A DNA stretch of 64,000 nt from Arthrobacter zhangbolii (lineage in GTDB: Bacteria; Actinomycetota; Actinomycetes; Actinomycetales; Micrococcaceae): contig NZ_CP094984.1 in NCBI RefSeq assembly GCF_022869865.1, positions 1,736,001 through 1,800,000 of the forward strand. Reading direction: 5' to 3'. The translations under genes and the position numbers were made by a program. Every line of letters begins with the position of its first letter. The first letter of the stretch is position 1. Below, piece after piece: positions 26,825-35,251 of this stretch. Under the pieces are notes generated by a model. The model saw only the letters and a program-made list of their open reading frames with translations, had not been told where the DNA came from and did not search any database.

Positions 26825-27661
26825 ATGACGACGCCGCTGGAGGGTCCCCTTGCCGATTCCGAGTCCGGTCTTTGGATTCCCGGGAGCCTTGCCCGCCCGG
26901 GCACAGTGACCGGAACCGTACCGGCCGGATTCGAGGCCTACGCACGGATCTTCCATCCCGTCCACGCGCGGCTAATGGAATGGGACCGGGACTATCCGGT
27001 GCCGGTACAGTCCCGGACCATGCAGTGGCGGGACCTTGCCGAGACCCGCGGAACGCTGGCCCACCCGCTGATGCAGTGGAACTCCATCCTGGCGGGCTAC
27101 CGCAACCCGGTCTGGAATGAACCGGGCTGGCAGTACGAAGATCCCCTCGTAGGCGCGTTGGCGGCCGGATGCCTGGCTGAGGTGGTGCGCATTCTGTCCA
27201 GCCATACGGATTCGCCCTCAGCCTGTATCGCCGGCCTCTGGGAGGGGTGGGGGTGGGTGAGCGGCGCGGCCGTGAACGTCACCGTGGACAGTGAAGGCCA
27301 TACGTACGAAGAACCCCTGCCCCCGCCCTTCCATCAGGACACCGTGGCCGGTGCGGCCAGGCTGGAACTGCCGGGACGGAAGTACCTGCTGTTTAACGCC
27401 GACCTTGCAGTCTTCACCGAGCCCGGCTGGCACGAGGCCAGCGGATGGGACGTGCTGCAGAGCCCAAACCTGCTCTGGCCCGAAGACCGTGCGTGGTTCC
27501 TGGCCTCGGAAATAGATATGGACTCAACCATCGTGGGCGGCTCAGCCGCCCTCATCGGGCAGCTGGTTCACTCCGGGTCTGTGGAAGCACTGCCCGTGCC
27601 CGCAGACGGCGACATTACACATCAGGGGGACGTACTCAACGAAAGGCCGGATTGGCAATGA
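26825..27661 (+). CDS. Hypothetical protein, 278 residues
   Basis: No family recognised. The protein is acidic and rich in Trp and Pro, without signal peptide or membrane helices. It contains MQWRDLAE, WNSILAGYR, CIAGLWEGWGW and a C-terminal region with LLFNADL and SPNLLWPEDRAWFLASEIDMDS. The last phrase (WPEDRAWFLASEID) resembles the closing motif of a widespread actinobacterial hypothetical family. The ATG is preferred over an upstream in-frame start because a CATACT -10 element ends six bases before it, as for a leaderless transcript, and the upstream residues are Arg-rich noise. Confidence 0.8.
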   Translation: MTTPLEGPLADSESGLWIPGSLARPGTVTGTVPAGFEAYARIFHPVHARLMEWDRDYPVPVQSRTMQWRDLAETRGTLAHPLMQWNSILAGYRNPVWNEPGWQYEDPLVGALAAGCLAEVVRILSSHTDSPSACIAGLWEGWGWVSGAAVNVTVDSEGHTYEEPLPPPFHQDTVAGAARLELPGRKYLLFNADLAVFTEPGWHEASGWDVLQSPNLLWPEDRAWFLASEIDMDSTIVGGSAALIGQLVHSGSVEALPVPADGDITHQGDVLNERPDWQ

Positions 27662-27782
27662 CCGCTTTCACAGCCGTGCGGGGATGGCTGTCACAGAGAG
27701 GTCAGAGAGCTAACAGGGGTGTGTGAGCAAGGCATCCGCGGATCGGTCAGGACGGTGGCCGGGCTGTGGATAAGCTGAATAT

Positions 27783-28217
27783 ATGCCCCTCCAAAACATT
27801 AACTTCCATACCCGCAAGTGGGTCCGGCCCGAAGACCTGAACGCAAACGGCACCCTGTTCGGCGGCAGCCTGCTGCGATGGATTGACGAGGAAGCTACCG
27901 TCTACGCGATCCTGCAGATGGGGAACGGCCGGGTTGTCACCAAGTTCATGTCCGAGATCAACTTCGTCAGTTCCGCCGTGCAGGGCGACCTGATCGAAAT
28001 GGGGCTTACCGCAACCAAGTTCGGCCGGACCTCGCTGACAATGCAGGCCGAAGTGCGGAACATGATCACCCGCGACAGCATCCTGACCATCGACAAGATC
28101 GTGTTCGTGAACCTGGATGAGCACGGCAAGCCCGCACCCCACGGCTACACCACCATCAGTTACGACCGTGACCGCCTGCCCACGCACCACTTTCCACCCA
28201 TTCCCTTTACAGCCTAG
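27783..28217 (+). CDS. Acyl-CoA thioesterase, hotdog fold (YciA-like)
   Basis: A 144-residue hotdog-domain protein. The motif NANGTLFGGSLLRWIDEEA matches the YciA/BFIT-like acyl-CoA hydrolase signature, with the Asp (WID) as probable catalytic residue, followed by VTKFMSEINFVSSAV. These enzymes hydrolyse medium or long acyl-CoA esters as homohexamers or similar. The ATG follows a TAAGCT -10 element by six bases, suggesting leaderless transcription. Confidence 0.88.
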   Translation: MPLQNINFHTRKWVRPEDLNANGTLFGGSLLRWIDEEATVYAILQMGNGRVVTKFMSEINFVSSAVQGDLIEMGLTATKFGRTSLTMQAEVRNMITRDSILTIDKIVFVNLDEHGKPAPHGYTTISYDRDRLPTHHFPPIPFTA

Positions 28218-28313
28218 TTAGCGCCCCGGCGGATACCTGCACCGCCCAAACCCCAAGCACGTGGACCGAAGCTCCGGGAGCCCGGCTTAGGCGGGGAGCG
28301 GGATAATACAAGG

Positions 28314-28326
28314 CATACTTACTAAT
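28314..28326 (+). promoter_or_regulatory. -10 element for a leaderless GT4 mRNA; shares ATACTTACT with the GT2 promoter
   Basis: CATACT ends seven bases before the ATG and no ribosome-binding site is present, so transcription probably starts at the start codon. The nine bases ATACTTACT recur, in sense orientation, at the probable -10 of the glycosyltransferase gene that starts at 31500. Confidence 0.45.
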
Positions 28327-29511
28327 ATGAGTCTCGAGTTCCCCCTCCCGCAGGGGCACACGGCGGGCGGGGGTCCGCTCCGGATTGCGGTGCTGTCCCA
28401 TCTGCATCACCCGATTGCCAGTCCGTTCCTGGGCGGGCTCGAAATGCACACCTCCCTGATGGCAGACGAACTCGCCGCACGCGGTCATGACGTGACACTT
28501 TTTGCCAAAGCGGGATCCGTGTCCGCAGCCCGGGTGGTGGATGTCCTTCCCGCCGCTTTTGAGTTCCGCCGCGGAATGCCCGATGACGCCATGCAGGTGC
28601 AGCAGGGGACGCTGGACAGGGCATTGGGCCTGGCACTGGACGCGGTCCGGGACGGCTCCTTCGACGTCGTCGTGAACAATTCGCTGAGCCTGCAGCCCTA
28701 TCTGAAGTTGGCGGACCACCCCACCCTGACCATCCTGCACACCCCGCCCCTGCCGTGGATTGTGGACGCGGTTGAACAGGGGCGCGCGGCCATCTCCCCG
28801 CTGCACCGGTTTGTCAGTGTCTCCGCCCGGAACGCCACGGGCTGGGCACCTCATCTGCCGGACCTCCACGTCATCCACAACGGCATCCGTCTCTCAGACT
28901 GGCCCGCGGGTACCTCCCGCCGCCCTGGTACCGCGGTCTGGGCGGGGCGGGTGACTCCGGAGAAGGGCCTGCACATTGCGATCGACGCCGCCCGGAAAGC
29001 CGGCATGGACCTGCACTTTGCGGGCCCTGTCAGTGACGGTAAGTACTTTGACCGCGTTATAACTCCCCGGCTGGGTCCGGGCGTCAGACATGCGGGGCAC
29101 CTCGATCACCGCGAACTGGCGGCCTTCCTGGGCTCGGGTGAAGTCTTTATCGCCTCACCCGTGTGGTCCGAGCCCTTTGGCCTTACAGCCCTGGAAGCCA
29201 TGGCCTGCGGCACCCCCGTAGCGGCACTGCCGCTGGGCGCCATGCCGGAGATTATCGACGCCGACGCCGGCCGGGTGGCCGCCGGGCTCGGTGCCGAGGA
29301 ACTGGCCGATGCCATGACGGCTGCGCGGGGCCTGGACCGCAGCCAGGTCCGCCGGTCCGCCGCCCGCTTCAGTGCAGGTGCCATGGTGGACTCCTATGAG
29401 GTGCACCTCCGCTCCCTGCTCCAGCCCGAGGGCCTGCCGTCACTTGCACAGCCGGCCGGGTTCTCCCGCCCCCAGTCCGGCAGCGCCGAAGCTGCCCTGC
29501 CCCTGAGCTGA
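28327..29511 (+). CDS. Family 4 glycosyltransferase
   Basis: GT-B fold enzyme of 394 residues. The N-domain opens with LRIAVLSHLHHP and GGLEMHTSLMADELAARGHDVTLF, typical of GT4. The C-domain has VHNGI-like VIHNGIRLS, VWAGRVTPEKGLHIAI and the donor-site ExF motif SEPFGLTALEAMACGTPV. No membrane anchor. It begins a run of four glycosyltransferase genes; the next gene starts 11 bp downstream. The donor is probably a nucleotide hexose, but neither donor nor acceptor can be specified. Confidence 0.88.
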   Translation: MSLEFPLPQGHTAGGGPLRIAVLSHLHHPIASPFLGGLEMHTSLMADELAARGHDVTLFAKAGSVSAARVVDVLPAAFEFRRGMPDDAMQVQQGTLDRALGLALDAVRDGSFDVVVNNSLSLQPYLKLADHPTLTILHTPPLPWIVDAVEQGRAAISPLHRFVSVSARNATGWAPHLPDLHVIHNGIRLSDWPAGTSRRPGTAVWAGRVTPEKGLHIAIDAARKAGMDLHFAGPVSDGKYFDRVITPRLGPGVRHAGHLDHRELAAFLGSGEVFIASPVWSEPFGLTALEAMACGTPVAALPLGAMPEIIDADAGRVAAGLGAEELADAMTAARGLDRSQVRRSAARFSAGAMVDSYEVHLRSLLQPEGLPSLAQPAGFSRPQSGSAEAALPLS

Positions 29512-29522
29512 GCCGATCTGTC

Positions 29523-30617
29523 ATGACCTCCCGGAGAAAACCCCGTGTGGCGTACTACGCCCACCATCACGGCACAGGGCACCTGCGTCACGCAGCGAAC
29601 ATTGCCCGGCTTGACGCCGTGGACCTGCTGGTAACCGGCACCATGCCTGCCGCCGGCGTCCCGGACCTGCCGGGCGGGGCACGGTTTGCCCCGCTGCCGC
29701 CCGACGTCGCGCGGCAGGGCCCGTTCCCGCCGGGACCCGGTACGTCCCTGCACTATGCGCCCACCGTTCCGGCGGTCCGGGAACGCTTCGCACGGCTGCA
29801 CGCGTACTGGGAGGAGTTCATGCCGGACGTTGTGGTGGTGGATGTCTCGGTGGAAACCGCCGTGTTCGCCCGGCTGGCCGGATATCCGGTCATCCACCGG
29901 CGTATGCACGGGGACCGGACGGATGCCCCGCACCGGCTCGCCTATGATTCCGTCAACGGACTGATTGCGTATTTCCCCCAAACCCTCGAAACCCCTGAAC
30001 ATCTGGCGGCCTACGGCACAAAAAGCACCTATCTCGGCATGCTCGCGCCGCGGTCAGCGGGGCGGCAGGCTGTTCAGCCGCGCACGGTTGCTGTCCAGAC
30101 ATCCCTCGGCGGGACCGGGGTCCGGCTGCCGGCCGTACTTGAGGCCGCCCGCGCAACCCCGGACTGGACGTGGCGGATCATGGGCCGTACTTCGGGTGCT
30201 GTCCGGGACGTGCCCTCCAATGTTGAACTGCTTGGCGTTGTAGCGGAGCCGGCACCGCTGCTGGCAGCCGCAGAGGTCCTGGTGACCTCGGCAGGGCACA
30301 ACGCGGTGGCCGCGGCCGCCGCAGCCGGCCGGCCGGCCCTGATCATTCCCGAACAGCGGCCCTTCCGAGAGCAGGAACGGTTTGCGCAGGCGCTGGCCGG
30401 TGCCGGCGCCACTGCTGCCCCGGACTTCTCGGCACCTACGGACTGGCAGCGCACACTGGCGGCGCTCAGCGCCTCCGATCCGGAACTGCTGGCGCGGACA
30501 CTGCTGGTTCCGGAGGCAGAATTCCGGAGCCGCTTCCTGACGGCAGTGGAGCGTGCCACCGCCGAATCCGGGGCAGGGGAGCGGCCGCCGGTCCCTGCAT
30601 TCAGTAGGGAGCGCTGA
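29523..30617 (+). CDS. MurG/GT28-like glycosyltransferase
   Basis: A 364-residue GT-B protein distinct from its neighbour. The N-terminus RVAYYAHHHGTGHLRHAANI has the glycine/histidine-rich loop seen in MurG- and MGT-type enzymes, and the C-domain contains VTSAGHNAVAAAAAAGRPAL, the donor-binding region that corresponds to the MurG C-terminal signature, followed by IPEQRPFREQERFA. It probably works on the same product as the GT4 gene 11 bp upstream and is transcribed with it. Its end overlaps a convergent glycosyltransferase by 17 bp. Confidence 0.83.
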   Translation: MTSRRKPRVAYYAHHHGTGHLRHAANIARLDAVDLLVTGTMPAAGVPDLPGGARFAPLPPDVARQGPFPPGPGTSLHYAPTVPAVRERFARLHAYWEEFMPDVVVVDVSVETAVFARLAGYPVIHRRMHGDRTDAPHRLAYDSVNGLIAYFPQTLETPEHLAAYGTKSTYLGMLAPRSAGRQAVQPRTVAVQTSLGGTGVRLPAVLEAARATPDWTWRIMGRTSGAVRDVPSNVELLGVVAEPAPLLAAAEVLVTSAGHNAVAAAAAAGRPALIIPEQRPFREQERFAQALAGAGATAAPDFSAPTDWQRTLAALSASDPELLARTLLVPEAEFRSRFLTAVERATAESGAGERPPVPAFSRER

Positions 30618-31500
30618 CCCGCACCGCAGCCAGCTCCGCCGGGCCGGGCGTGGCAAGCAGCCGAAGTTCCCCGCCGTCCGGGTCCCACGCCACGTAGCCG
30701 GCCCGGGCAAAGGCCTCCAGCCATCCCGTCATGGGCCAGGTTCCCCACTTTCTCCGGAACGCCCGGGCATTGACCACAATGGATTCCAGATGCTGCAGGG
30801 GCGGCCGGTGCACACCATGGTGCTGGTGGAACATCGTGGCCCCGGAGAATGCCAGGGGGATCCCCATCCCGCGGGCAGTGAACGCGAAATCGGTGTCCTC
30901 ACCCCCATAGCCGGCAAAGGTCTCGTCGAAACCGCCGATTAGGTCAAAGGTTGACCGCCGGACGGCGAAGCCCAGGGACCAGAAAAGGGCGTACTCGGTG
31001 GACGGGGCCGCGGGTTCTCCGCGACCCGGGGAAAGCGCTGCCCGGGCGTGATGGGGAATGGACCCCTGCATCAGCACGTCCATGCTGCCTCCCGTCTCCC
31101 AGGCCGCCAGGTCCGCATCCGGGTACAGGTAGCGCGGCGTCGCCATCACCAGCCCTCCTGCCTGCTGCAGATCAGCCAGCAGCTGCTCGAACATCTCCGG
31201 GGCGGGGATGCAGTCCACGTCCAGGAAAACCAGCGTTCGGGTCTGCGCAGCAGCGGCGGCGGCGTTGCGGGCGGCACCAAGCGGCAGCGGCACACCGGAC
31301 GGTGTGTCCACATGGACCACACTGAGGGGCAGTGTGCCCTGGGGCGGAACAGCGTCGGGCTGGTTCATGTAGCAGACCACTATGTCAGCCGGCAGGCGGG
31401 TGGAGCGCTGGATGCCCTGGACAGTCCGGGCCAGGTGCCGGTCCCTCCCGGAGCTGATGATCAGCACTGAAAACGGTTCGTCGCCGCCGGTCTGCTCCAT
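30601..31500 (-). CDS. Family 2 glycosyltransferase with GT7-like C-terminal motif
   Basis: A 299-residue GT-A enzyme. It has FSVLIISSGRDRHL at the N-terminus, the metal-binding DxD in LVFLDVDCIPAPEM, and the segment IGGFDETFAGYGGEDTDFA, which is the galactosyltransferase-type C-terminal motif (GGxDExFxGxGxED). The ATG is fixed by a GGAGGGG site about seven bases upstream. It is divergent from the next glycosyltransferase with 106 bp between starts and convergent with the GT28-like gene. Galactosyl or N-acetylgalactosaminyl transfer is plausible only by motif. Confidence 0.86.
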   Translation of the reverse strand: MEQTGGDEPFSVLIISSGRDRHLARTVQGIQRSTRLPADIVVCYMNQPDAVPPQGTLPLSVVHVDTPSGVPLPLGAARNAAAAAAQTRTLVFLDVDCIPAPEMFEQLLADLQQAGGLVMATPRYLYPDADLAAWETGGSMDVLMQGSIPHHARAALSPGRGEPAAPSTEYALFWSLGFAVRRSTFDLIGGFDETFAGYGGEDTDFAFTARGMGIPLAFSGATMFHQHHGVHRPPLQHLESIVVNARAFRRKWGTWPMTGWLEAFARAGYVAWDPDGGELRLLATPGPAELAAVRVSAPY

Positions 31501-31542
31501 GGGTTCCCCTCCGCCGCAGGCGCTCCCTGCCGGCGCCCAAAA

Positions 31543-31556
31543 CAGTAAGTATACTG
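31543..31556. promoter_or_regulatory. Bidirectional -10 (AGTATACT) for divergent glycosyltransferase genes
   Basis: CAGTA-AGTA-TACTG contains the palindrome AGTATACT, so that TATACT is present on both strands at overlapping positions. Distances to the two start codons (about 48 and 52 bases) suit short leaders with ribosome-binding sites. The same block contains AGTAAGTAT, whose inverse precedes the GT4 gene. No good -35 hexamers were found, so a regulator or an alternative sigma factor may be involved. Confidence 0.45.
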
Positions 31557-31606
31557 AAGGCAATTTGCTGACAGGGCCGGATTCGGCCCGGGAAAGGTGC
31601 AGTGAC

Positions 31607-32770
31607 GTGGCAGAGTCAGGCGCGATGGCGGATTCCGGGGCAGTGGGCGCGGCGGTGTCGGATCCGGTGGGGGAGTCAACCGTCAGGGTGGCAAGCGTGC
31701 CGCACAGCCAGGTCTATATCCGCCACACGGGGCGTGTCCCCGGTGATTCGCGGCCAGGCGGTGTGCTGCGCCTGCCGGACCCGGATCCGCGCAATCCCGG
31801 CCAGTCAACGGAATCCACCTGGTGGCCGCCCGTCATGCTGGACCCGCACTGGATCCGGGAGAACGCCTCCACCTTTGACCTGATGCACATCCACTTCGGG
31901 TTTGATGCCATTTCCCCCCGGGACCTGCGGGCTGTGACGGCCGAGTTGAAGGCCCGGGGCAAGCCGTTGGTCTACACCGTGCATGACCTGCGCAATCCGC
32001 ACCACCTCACCCCGGAAGCCCATGATGCCCAGCTGGATGTGCTTATTCCGGCGGCGGACCGGCTGATTACGCTGACGCCCGGGGCAGCTGCAGCCGTCGA
32101 GGCCCGCTGGGGGCGGCGGCCGGTGGTCCTGCCCCATCCGCACGTGGTGGAGCTCGGTGAACTCGAACGGCGGCAGCGCCTGCGGCTTTCCCGGCCGCCG
32201 CAGGGCCGGTTCCGCGTGGGGGTGCACCTGAAGAGCCTGCGGCCCAACATGCTTGACGGCGTCATCCTGCCGGCGTTGACGGCAGCGGTGGAACAGCTGC
32301 CGGGGGCCGTGCTGCAGGTTAACGGGCACCCGGACATCCTCACGCCGGGCGGGGACAAATACCGTCCGGAGCTGCACAAATGGCTCACCGAAGCTGAAAC
32401 GGCTGGGCGTTTGGAACTGCAGGTGCGGGACTATTTCGATGAGACGGCGCTCTGGGATTACCTCGGCTCCCTGGATGTGTCAGTACTGCCCTACCGGTTC
32501 GGAACCCACTCCGGCTGGCTGGAGGCCTGTACGGATCTGGGCACCAGCGTGCTGGCCCCGTCCTGCGGTTTTTATGCCCAGCAACGCTCCACCGTGGCGG
32601 AGTTTGTGCACACCGAGGACGGTTTGGACGAGCAGTCACTGGCCACCGCACTCAAGGGTCTCTATGCCGAGCGTCCCTGGCCGGGGCTTTCACGCGCGGA
32701 GCGGACAGCCGAACGGCGGGCCGTGGCGGCGGCCCATGAGGAGATCTACGCGTCCGTGCTGGCGCCCTGA
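31607..32770 (+). CDS. GT-B fold glycosyltransferase
   Basis: A 387-residue glycosyltransferase-like protein. It lacks the standard N-terminal GT4 glycine loop but has FDLMHIHFGFDAISPRDL, LVYTVHDLRNPHHLTP and ADRLITLTPGAAAAVE, typical of GT1/GT4-type N-domains, and in the C-domain DVSVLPYRFGTHSGWLEACTDLG in the donor-binding region. The GTG start (MAESGAMADSG) is chosen from an AAAGG site; an ATG six codons later is possible. It is divergent from the GT2 gene and convergent with GH3, overlapping that gene by 25 bp. Confidence 0.8.
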   Translation: MAESGAMADSGAVGAAVSDPVGESTVRVASVPHSQVYIRHTGRVPGDSRPGGVLRLPDPDPRNPGQSTESTWWPPVMLDPHWIRENASTFDLMHIHFGFDAISPRDLRAVTAELKARGKPLVYTVHDLRNPHHLTPEAHDAQLDVLIPAADRLITLTPGAAAAVEARWGRRPVVLPHPHVVELGELERRQRLRLSRPPQGRFRVGVHLKSLRPNMLDGVILPALTAAVEQLPGAVLQVNGHPDILTPGGDKYRPELHKWLTEAETAGRLELQVRDYFDETALWDYLGSLDVSVLPYRFGTHSGWLEACTDLGTSVLAPSCGFYAQQRSTVAEFVHTEDGLDEQSLATALKGLYAERPWPGLSRAERTAERRAVAAAHEEIYASVLAP

Positions 32771-35085
32771 CCGGTTTCCGGGCCGCGGACGGCCTGTTCC
32801 AGCCCGGCCAGGATCGAGGGTGTCAGCGGACTGCCGGGAAAGCGTGCCAACCGGCGAAGGGGAAGGCTGCCCATCAGCGACAGCGCTCCGGCGAGCCCGC
32901 CGGCTTCCCCGGCTCCGGTTTCCGCCGCTCCGGTTTCCGCCGCTCCGGTTTCCCCCGCGCCGCCGGCCGCTTCTGCTGCCAGTGCGCCAAGTACACGCTG
33001 CCCCCGCGGATTCGCCAGCCATTCTGCGATGGTCGAATCGAGGCTGAGCTGTCCTGTCGGTTCGGCGCCGGTGCCGGGCAGCTCCAGGCTGCCGCTGAGC
33101 CGGATGTCCCGCGAGGAGGACCCGACATCGATCCGGTAGCCGCCGGGATCGGCGGTCCACCGGTGCGCTGCCGGATCGAACCGGGCCAGCGCCGCCAGCG
33201 GCAGGTCAAAGGCCACATCGGCGGTGGCATCCGGTTCCAAATAGACCTTGCGGAAGGCCCGGAGTTCGCGGGGCGCAGCGGGGGCCGTGCCGCCCGGGGC
33301 GCCCACATAGAGCTGGATGACTTCAGCTCCGGCGCAGCTGCCGGTGTTCCGCACGGTCAGCCGTACCGAGACCATTTGACCCTCGTCTGACTCTGCGGTC
33401 TTCAGAGCCAGTCCGCTGTAGCCGAAGCTGGTGTAGGAGAGCCCGTGGCCAAAGGGGAAGGCCGGTTCCATCCGCCGGGCGTCGTACCAGCGGTAGCCCA
33501 CAAAGATGCCTTCGCCGTACCGGACCGTCCCGGATTCACCCGGATAATTACCGAAGGCCGGTGTGTCCTCGATCCGGTGCGGGAAGGTTTCGGCGAGTTT
33601 TCCGGACGGGTTCACGGCGCCGGTCAGCACATCGGCGAGCGCCTCCCCACAGGCCTGTCCCGGAAGCCACGCTTCGAGGACCGCAGGCACATCCGATGCC
33701 CACGACGTTTCAACTGCGCCGCCGTTGAAGAGCACCACCACCGTCCAGGGGTTCGCTGCCAGGACGGCAGCGAGTGACTGCAGCTGGTCTGCCGGCAGCG
33801 TGAGGTCCGGACGGTCAAAACCCTCGGATTCCTTCTCCTCCGGCAGGCCCAGGAAAAACAGGACTGCGTCTGCGGCGGCAGCAGCGGTTTCCGCCTCGCT
33901 TACCAGCGCCTCCTCGGACTCCCCGTCCAGCCGGTACCCCGCGGCAAAGGAAACGGCGGTGAACCCTTCTGCCAGGACATCCAGCGGCACGCTGATCCGC
34001 GTAGGGTTCACCTGGGAGGAGCCCGCTCCCTGGAAGCGCGGTGTGCGGGCCAGTTCACCCACGACCGCCAGCCGGAGCTTTGGGGACAGGGGCAGGATGC
34101 CGCCCTGGTTCTTCAGCAGCACCATGGAGCGTGCTGCCGCGTCACGTGCCAGCCGGTGGTGTGCTTCCGGGTCCACCGGTTCCCGGGCCGGTGATGCGGT
34201 CCGCGCGGCCAGCTGCAGCAGCCTGGCAACGGAGGCGTCTACCATGTCCCGGTTGATGGTGCCGGCATCCAGCCCTGCCTCGAGTTCGGCCAGGCCCAGG
34301 CCGTTGCTTGCCGGCATTTCCAGGTCCAGGCCCGCGTCCAGTGCAGCCGCGCGGTCCGTGACAGCGCCCCAGTCGGAGACCACAACGCCGTCGAACCCCC
34401 AGTCGCCGCGCAGTACCGTATCCAGCAGCCAGGGGTTCTCCGCTGCGTGGATTCCGTTGATTTTGTTGTAGGCGGCCATCAATGACCACGGCCGGGCGGA
34501 GCGGACCACGGTTTCAAAGGCCTTCAGATAGATCTCGCGCAGCGTCCGGTCATCCACCGAGGCATCAATGCGCATCCGGTCCGCCTCCTGGTTGTTTGCG
34601 GCGAAGTGTTTGGGGCAGGCGGCCACCCCCTGTGCCTGGACGGCGCGTACCCACGCAGCACCCAGTTCGCCGGCAAGCAGCGGATCCTCGGAAAAGTATT
34701 CGAAGTTGCGTCCGCACAGGGGCGTGCGCTTGATGTTCAATCCGGGGCCCAGCACGACGTCGACGCCGGCCGCGGCCGCCTCCCGCGCCGTCGCGGCGCC
34801 CAGCTGCGCCAGCAGCTCCGGATCCCAGGAGCAGGCGGTGAGGCACTCGGCGGGAAAGCAGGTGGCCTCGATGGAGTTCCCGAGTCCCGGCTCATCCTCA
34901 TTGTGTGGCCGGCGGATGCCGTGGGGCCCGTCGGAGAGGACAAGCGGCCGGATACCCGCAGGGGCAATGGCCGCCGTGCGCCAGAAGGATGCGCCGGACA
35001 GCAGGGAGAGCTTATGGGGCAGCGTCAGGGACCCGGCATCCCGGGGCATGGAAGCGGACGGGTTGTCGGATGCAGGCATTGGCAT
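32746..35085 (-). CDS. Glycoside hydrolase family 3 beta-glycosidase
   Basis: Cytoplasmic exo-glycosidase, probably beta-glucosidase-like, 779 residues, no signal peptide. The N-domain has VLSDGPHGIR, KHFAANNQE and the catalytic nucleophile Asp238 in GVVVSDWGAV. The second domain includes LGLPEEKESEGFDR and FNGGAVETSW, and the C-terminal fibronectin-III-like domain begins near GHGLSYTSFGYS. After that domain comes a repeated ETGAA segment. The start giving MPMPASD is chosen by alignment with family N-termini; no good ribosome-binding site was seen, so the start is uncertain by a few codons. It may trim products of the neighbouring glycosyltransferases. Confidence 0.92.
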   Translation of the reverse strand: MPMPASDNPSASMPRDAGSLTLPHKLSLLSGASFWRTAAIAPAGIRPLVLSDGPHGIRRPHNEDEPGLGNSIEATCFPAECLTACSWDPELLAQLGAATAREAAAAGVDVVLGPGLNIKRTPLCGRNFEYFSEDPLLAGELGAAWVRAVQAQGVAACPKHFAANNQEADRMRIDASVDDRTLREIYLKAFETVVRSARPWSLMAAYNKINGIHAAENPWLLDTVLRGDWGFDGVVVSDWGAVTDRAAALDAGLDLEMPASNGLGLAELEAGLDAGTINRDMVDASVARLLQLAARTASPAREPVDPEAHHRLARDAAARSMVLLKNQGGILPLSPKLRLAVVGELARTPRFQGAGSSQVNPTRISVPLDVLAEGFTAVSFAAGYRLDGESEEALVSEAETAAAAADAVLFFLGLPEEKESEGFDRPDLTLPADQLQSLAAVLAANPWTVVVLFNGGAVETSWASDVPAVLEAWLPGQACGEALADVLTGAVNPSGKLAETFPHRIEDTPAFGNYPGESGTVRYGEGIFVGYRWYDARRMEPAFPFGHGLSYTSFGYSGLALKTAESDEGQMVSVRLTVRNTGSCAGAEVIQLYVGAPGGTAPAAPRELRAFRKVYLEPDATADVAFDLPLAALARFDPAAHRWTADPGGYRIDVGSSSRDIRLSGSLELPGTGAEPTGQLSLDSTIAEWLANPRGQRVLGALAAEAAGGAGETGAAETGAAETGAGEAGGLAGALSLMGSLPLRRLARFPGSPLTPSILAGLEQAVRGPETGQGASTDA
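32922..32966. repeat. 15-bp in-frame minisatellite in the GH3 C-terminus
   Basis: GCTCCGGTTTCCGCC occurs twice perfectly and a third time with one change (GCTCCGGTTTCCCCC), head to tail. Because the unit is a multiple of three it keeps the reading frame and encodes repeated ETGAA in the GH3 protein. The copy number is a likely point of length variation among strains. Confidence 0.85.
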
Positions 35086-35251
35086 GTGCCGGAGTCTAGG
35101 GGCCGCCGGTGCCTGCCGGAAGAGCAAACCATCCGATGCCGCCCGGCCGGCTGCCGCATCGCTGCAGGGCCTGTCGGCGGCCGTGGGCTGCGGTTAGTGT
35201 TTTCGCTAAGCACCTGCGGCGGTGAACCGTGCCGCATGACGGGAGCAGACC

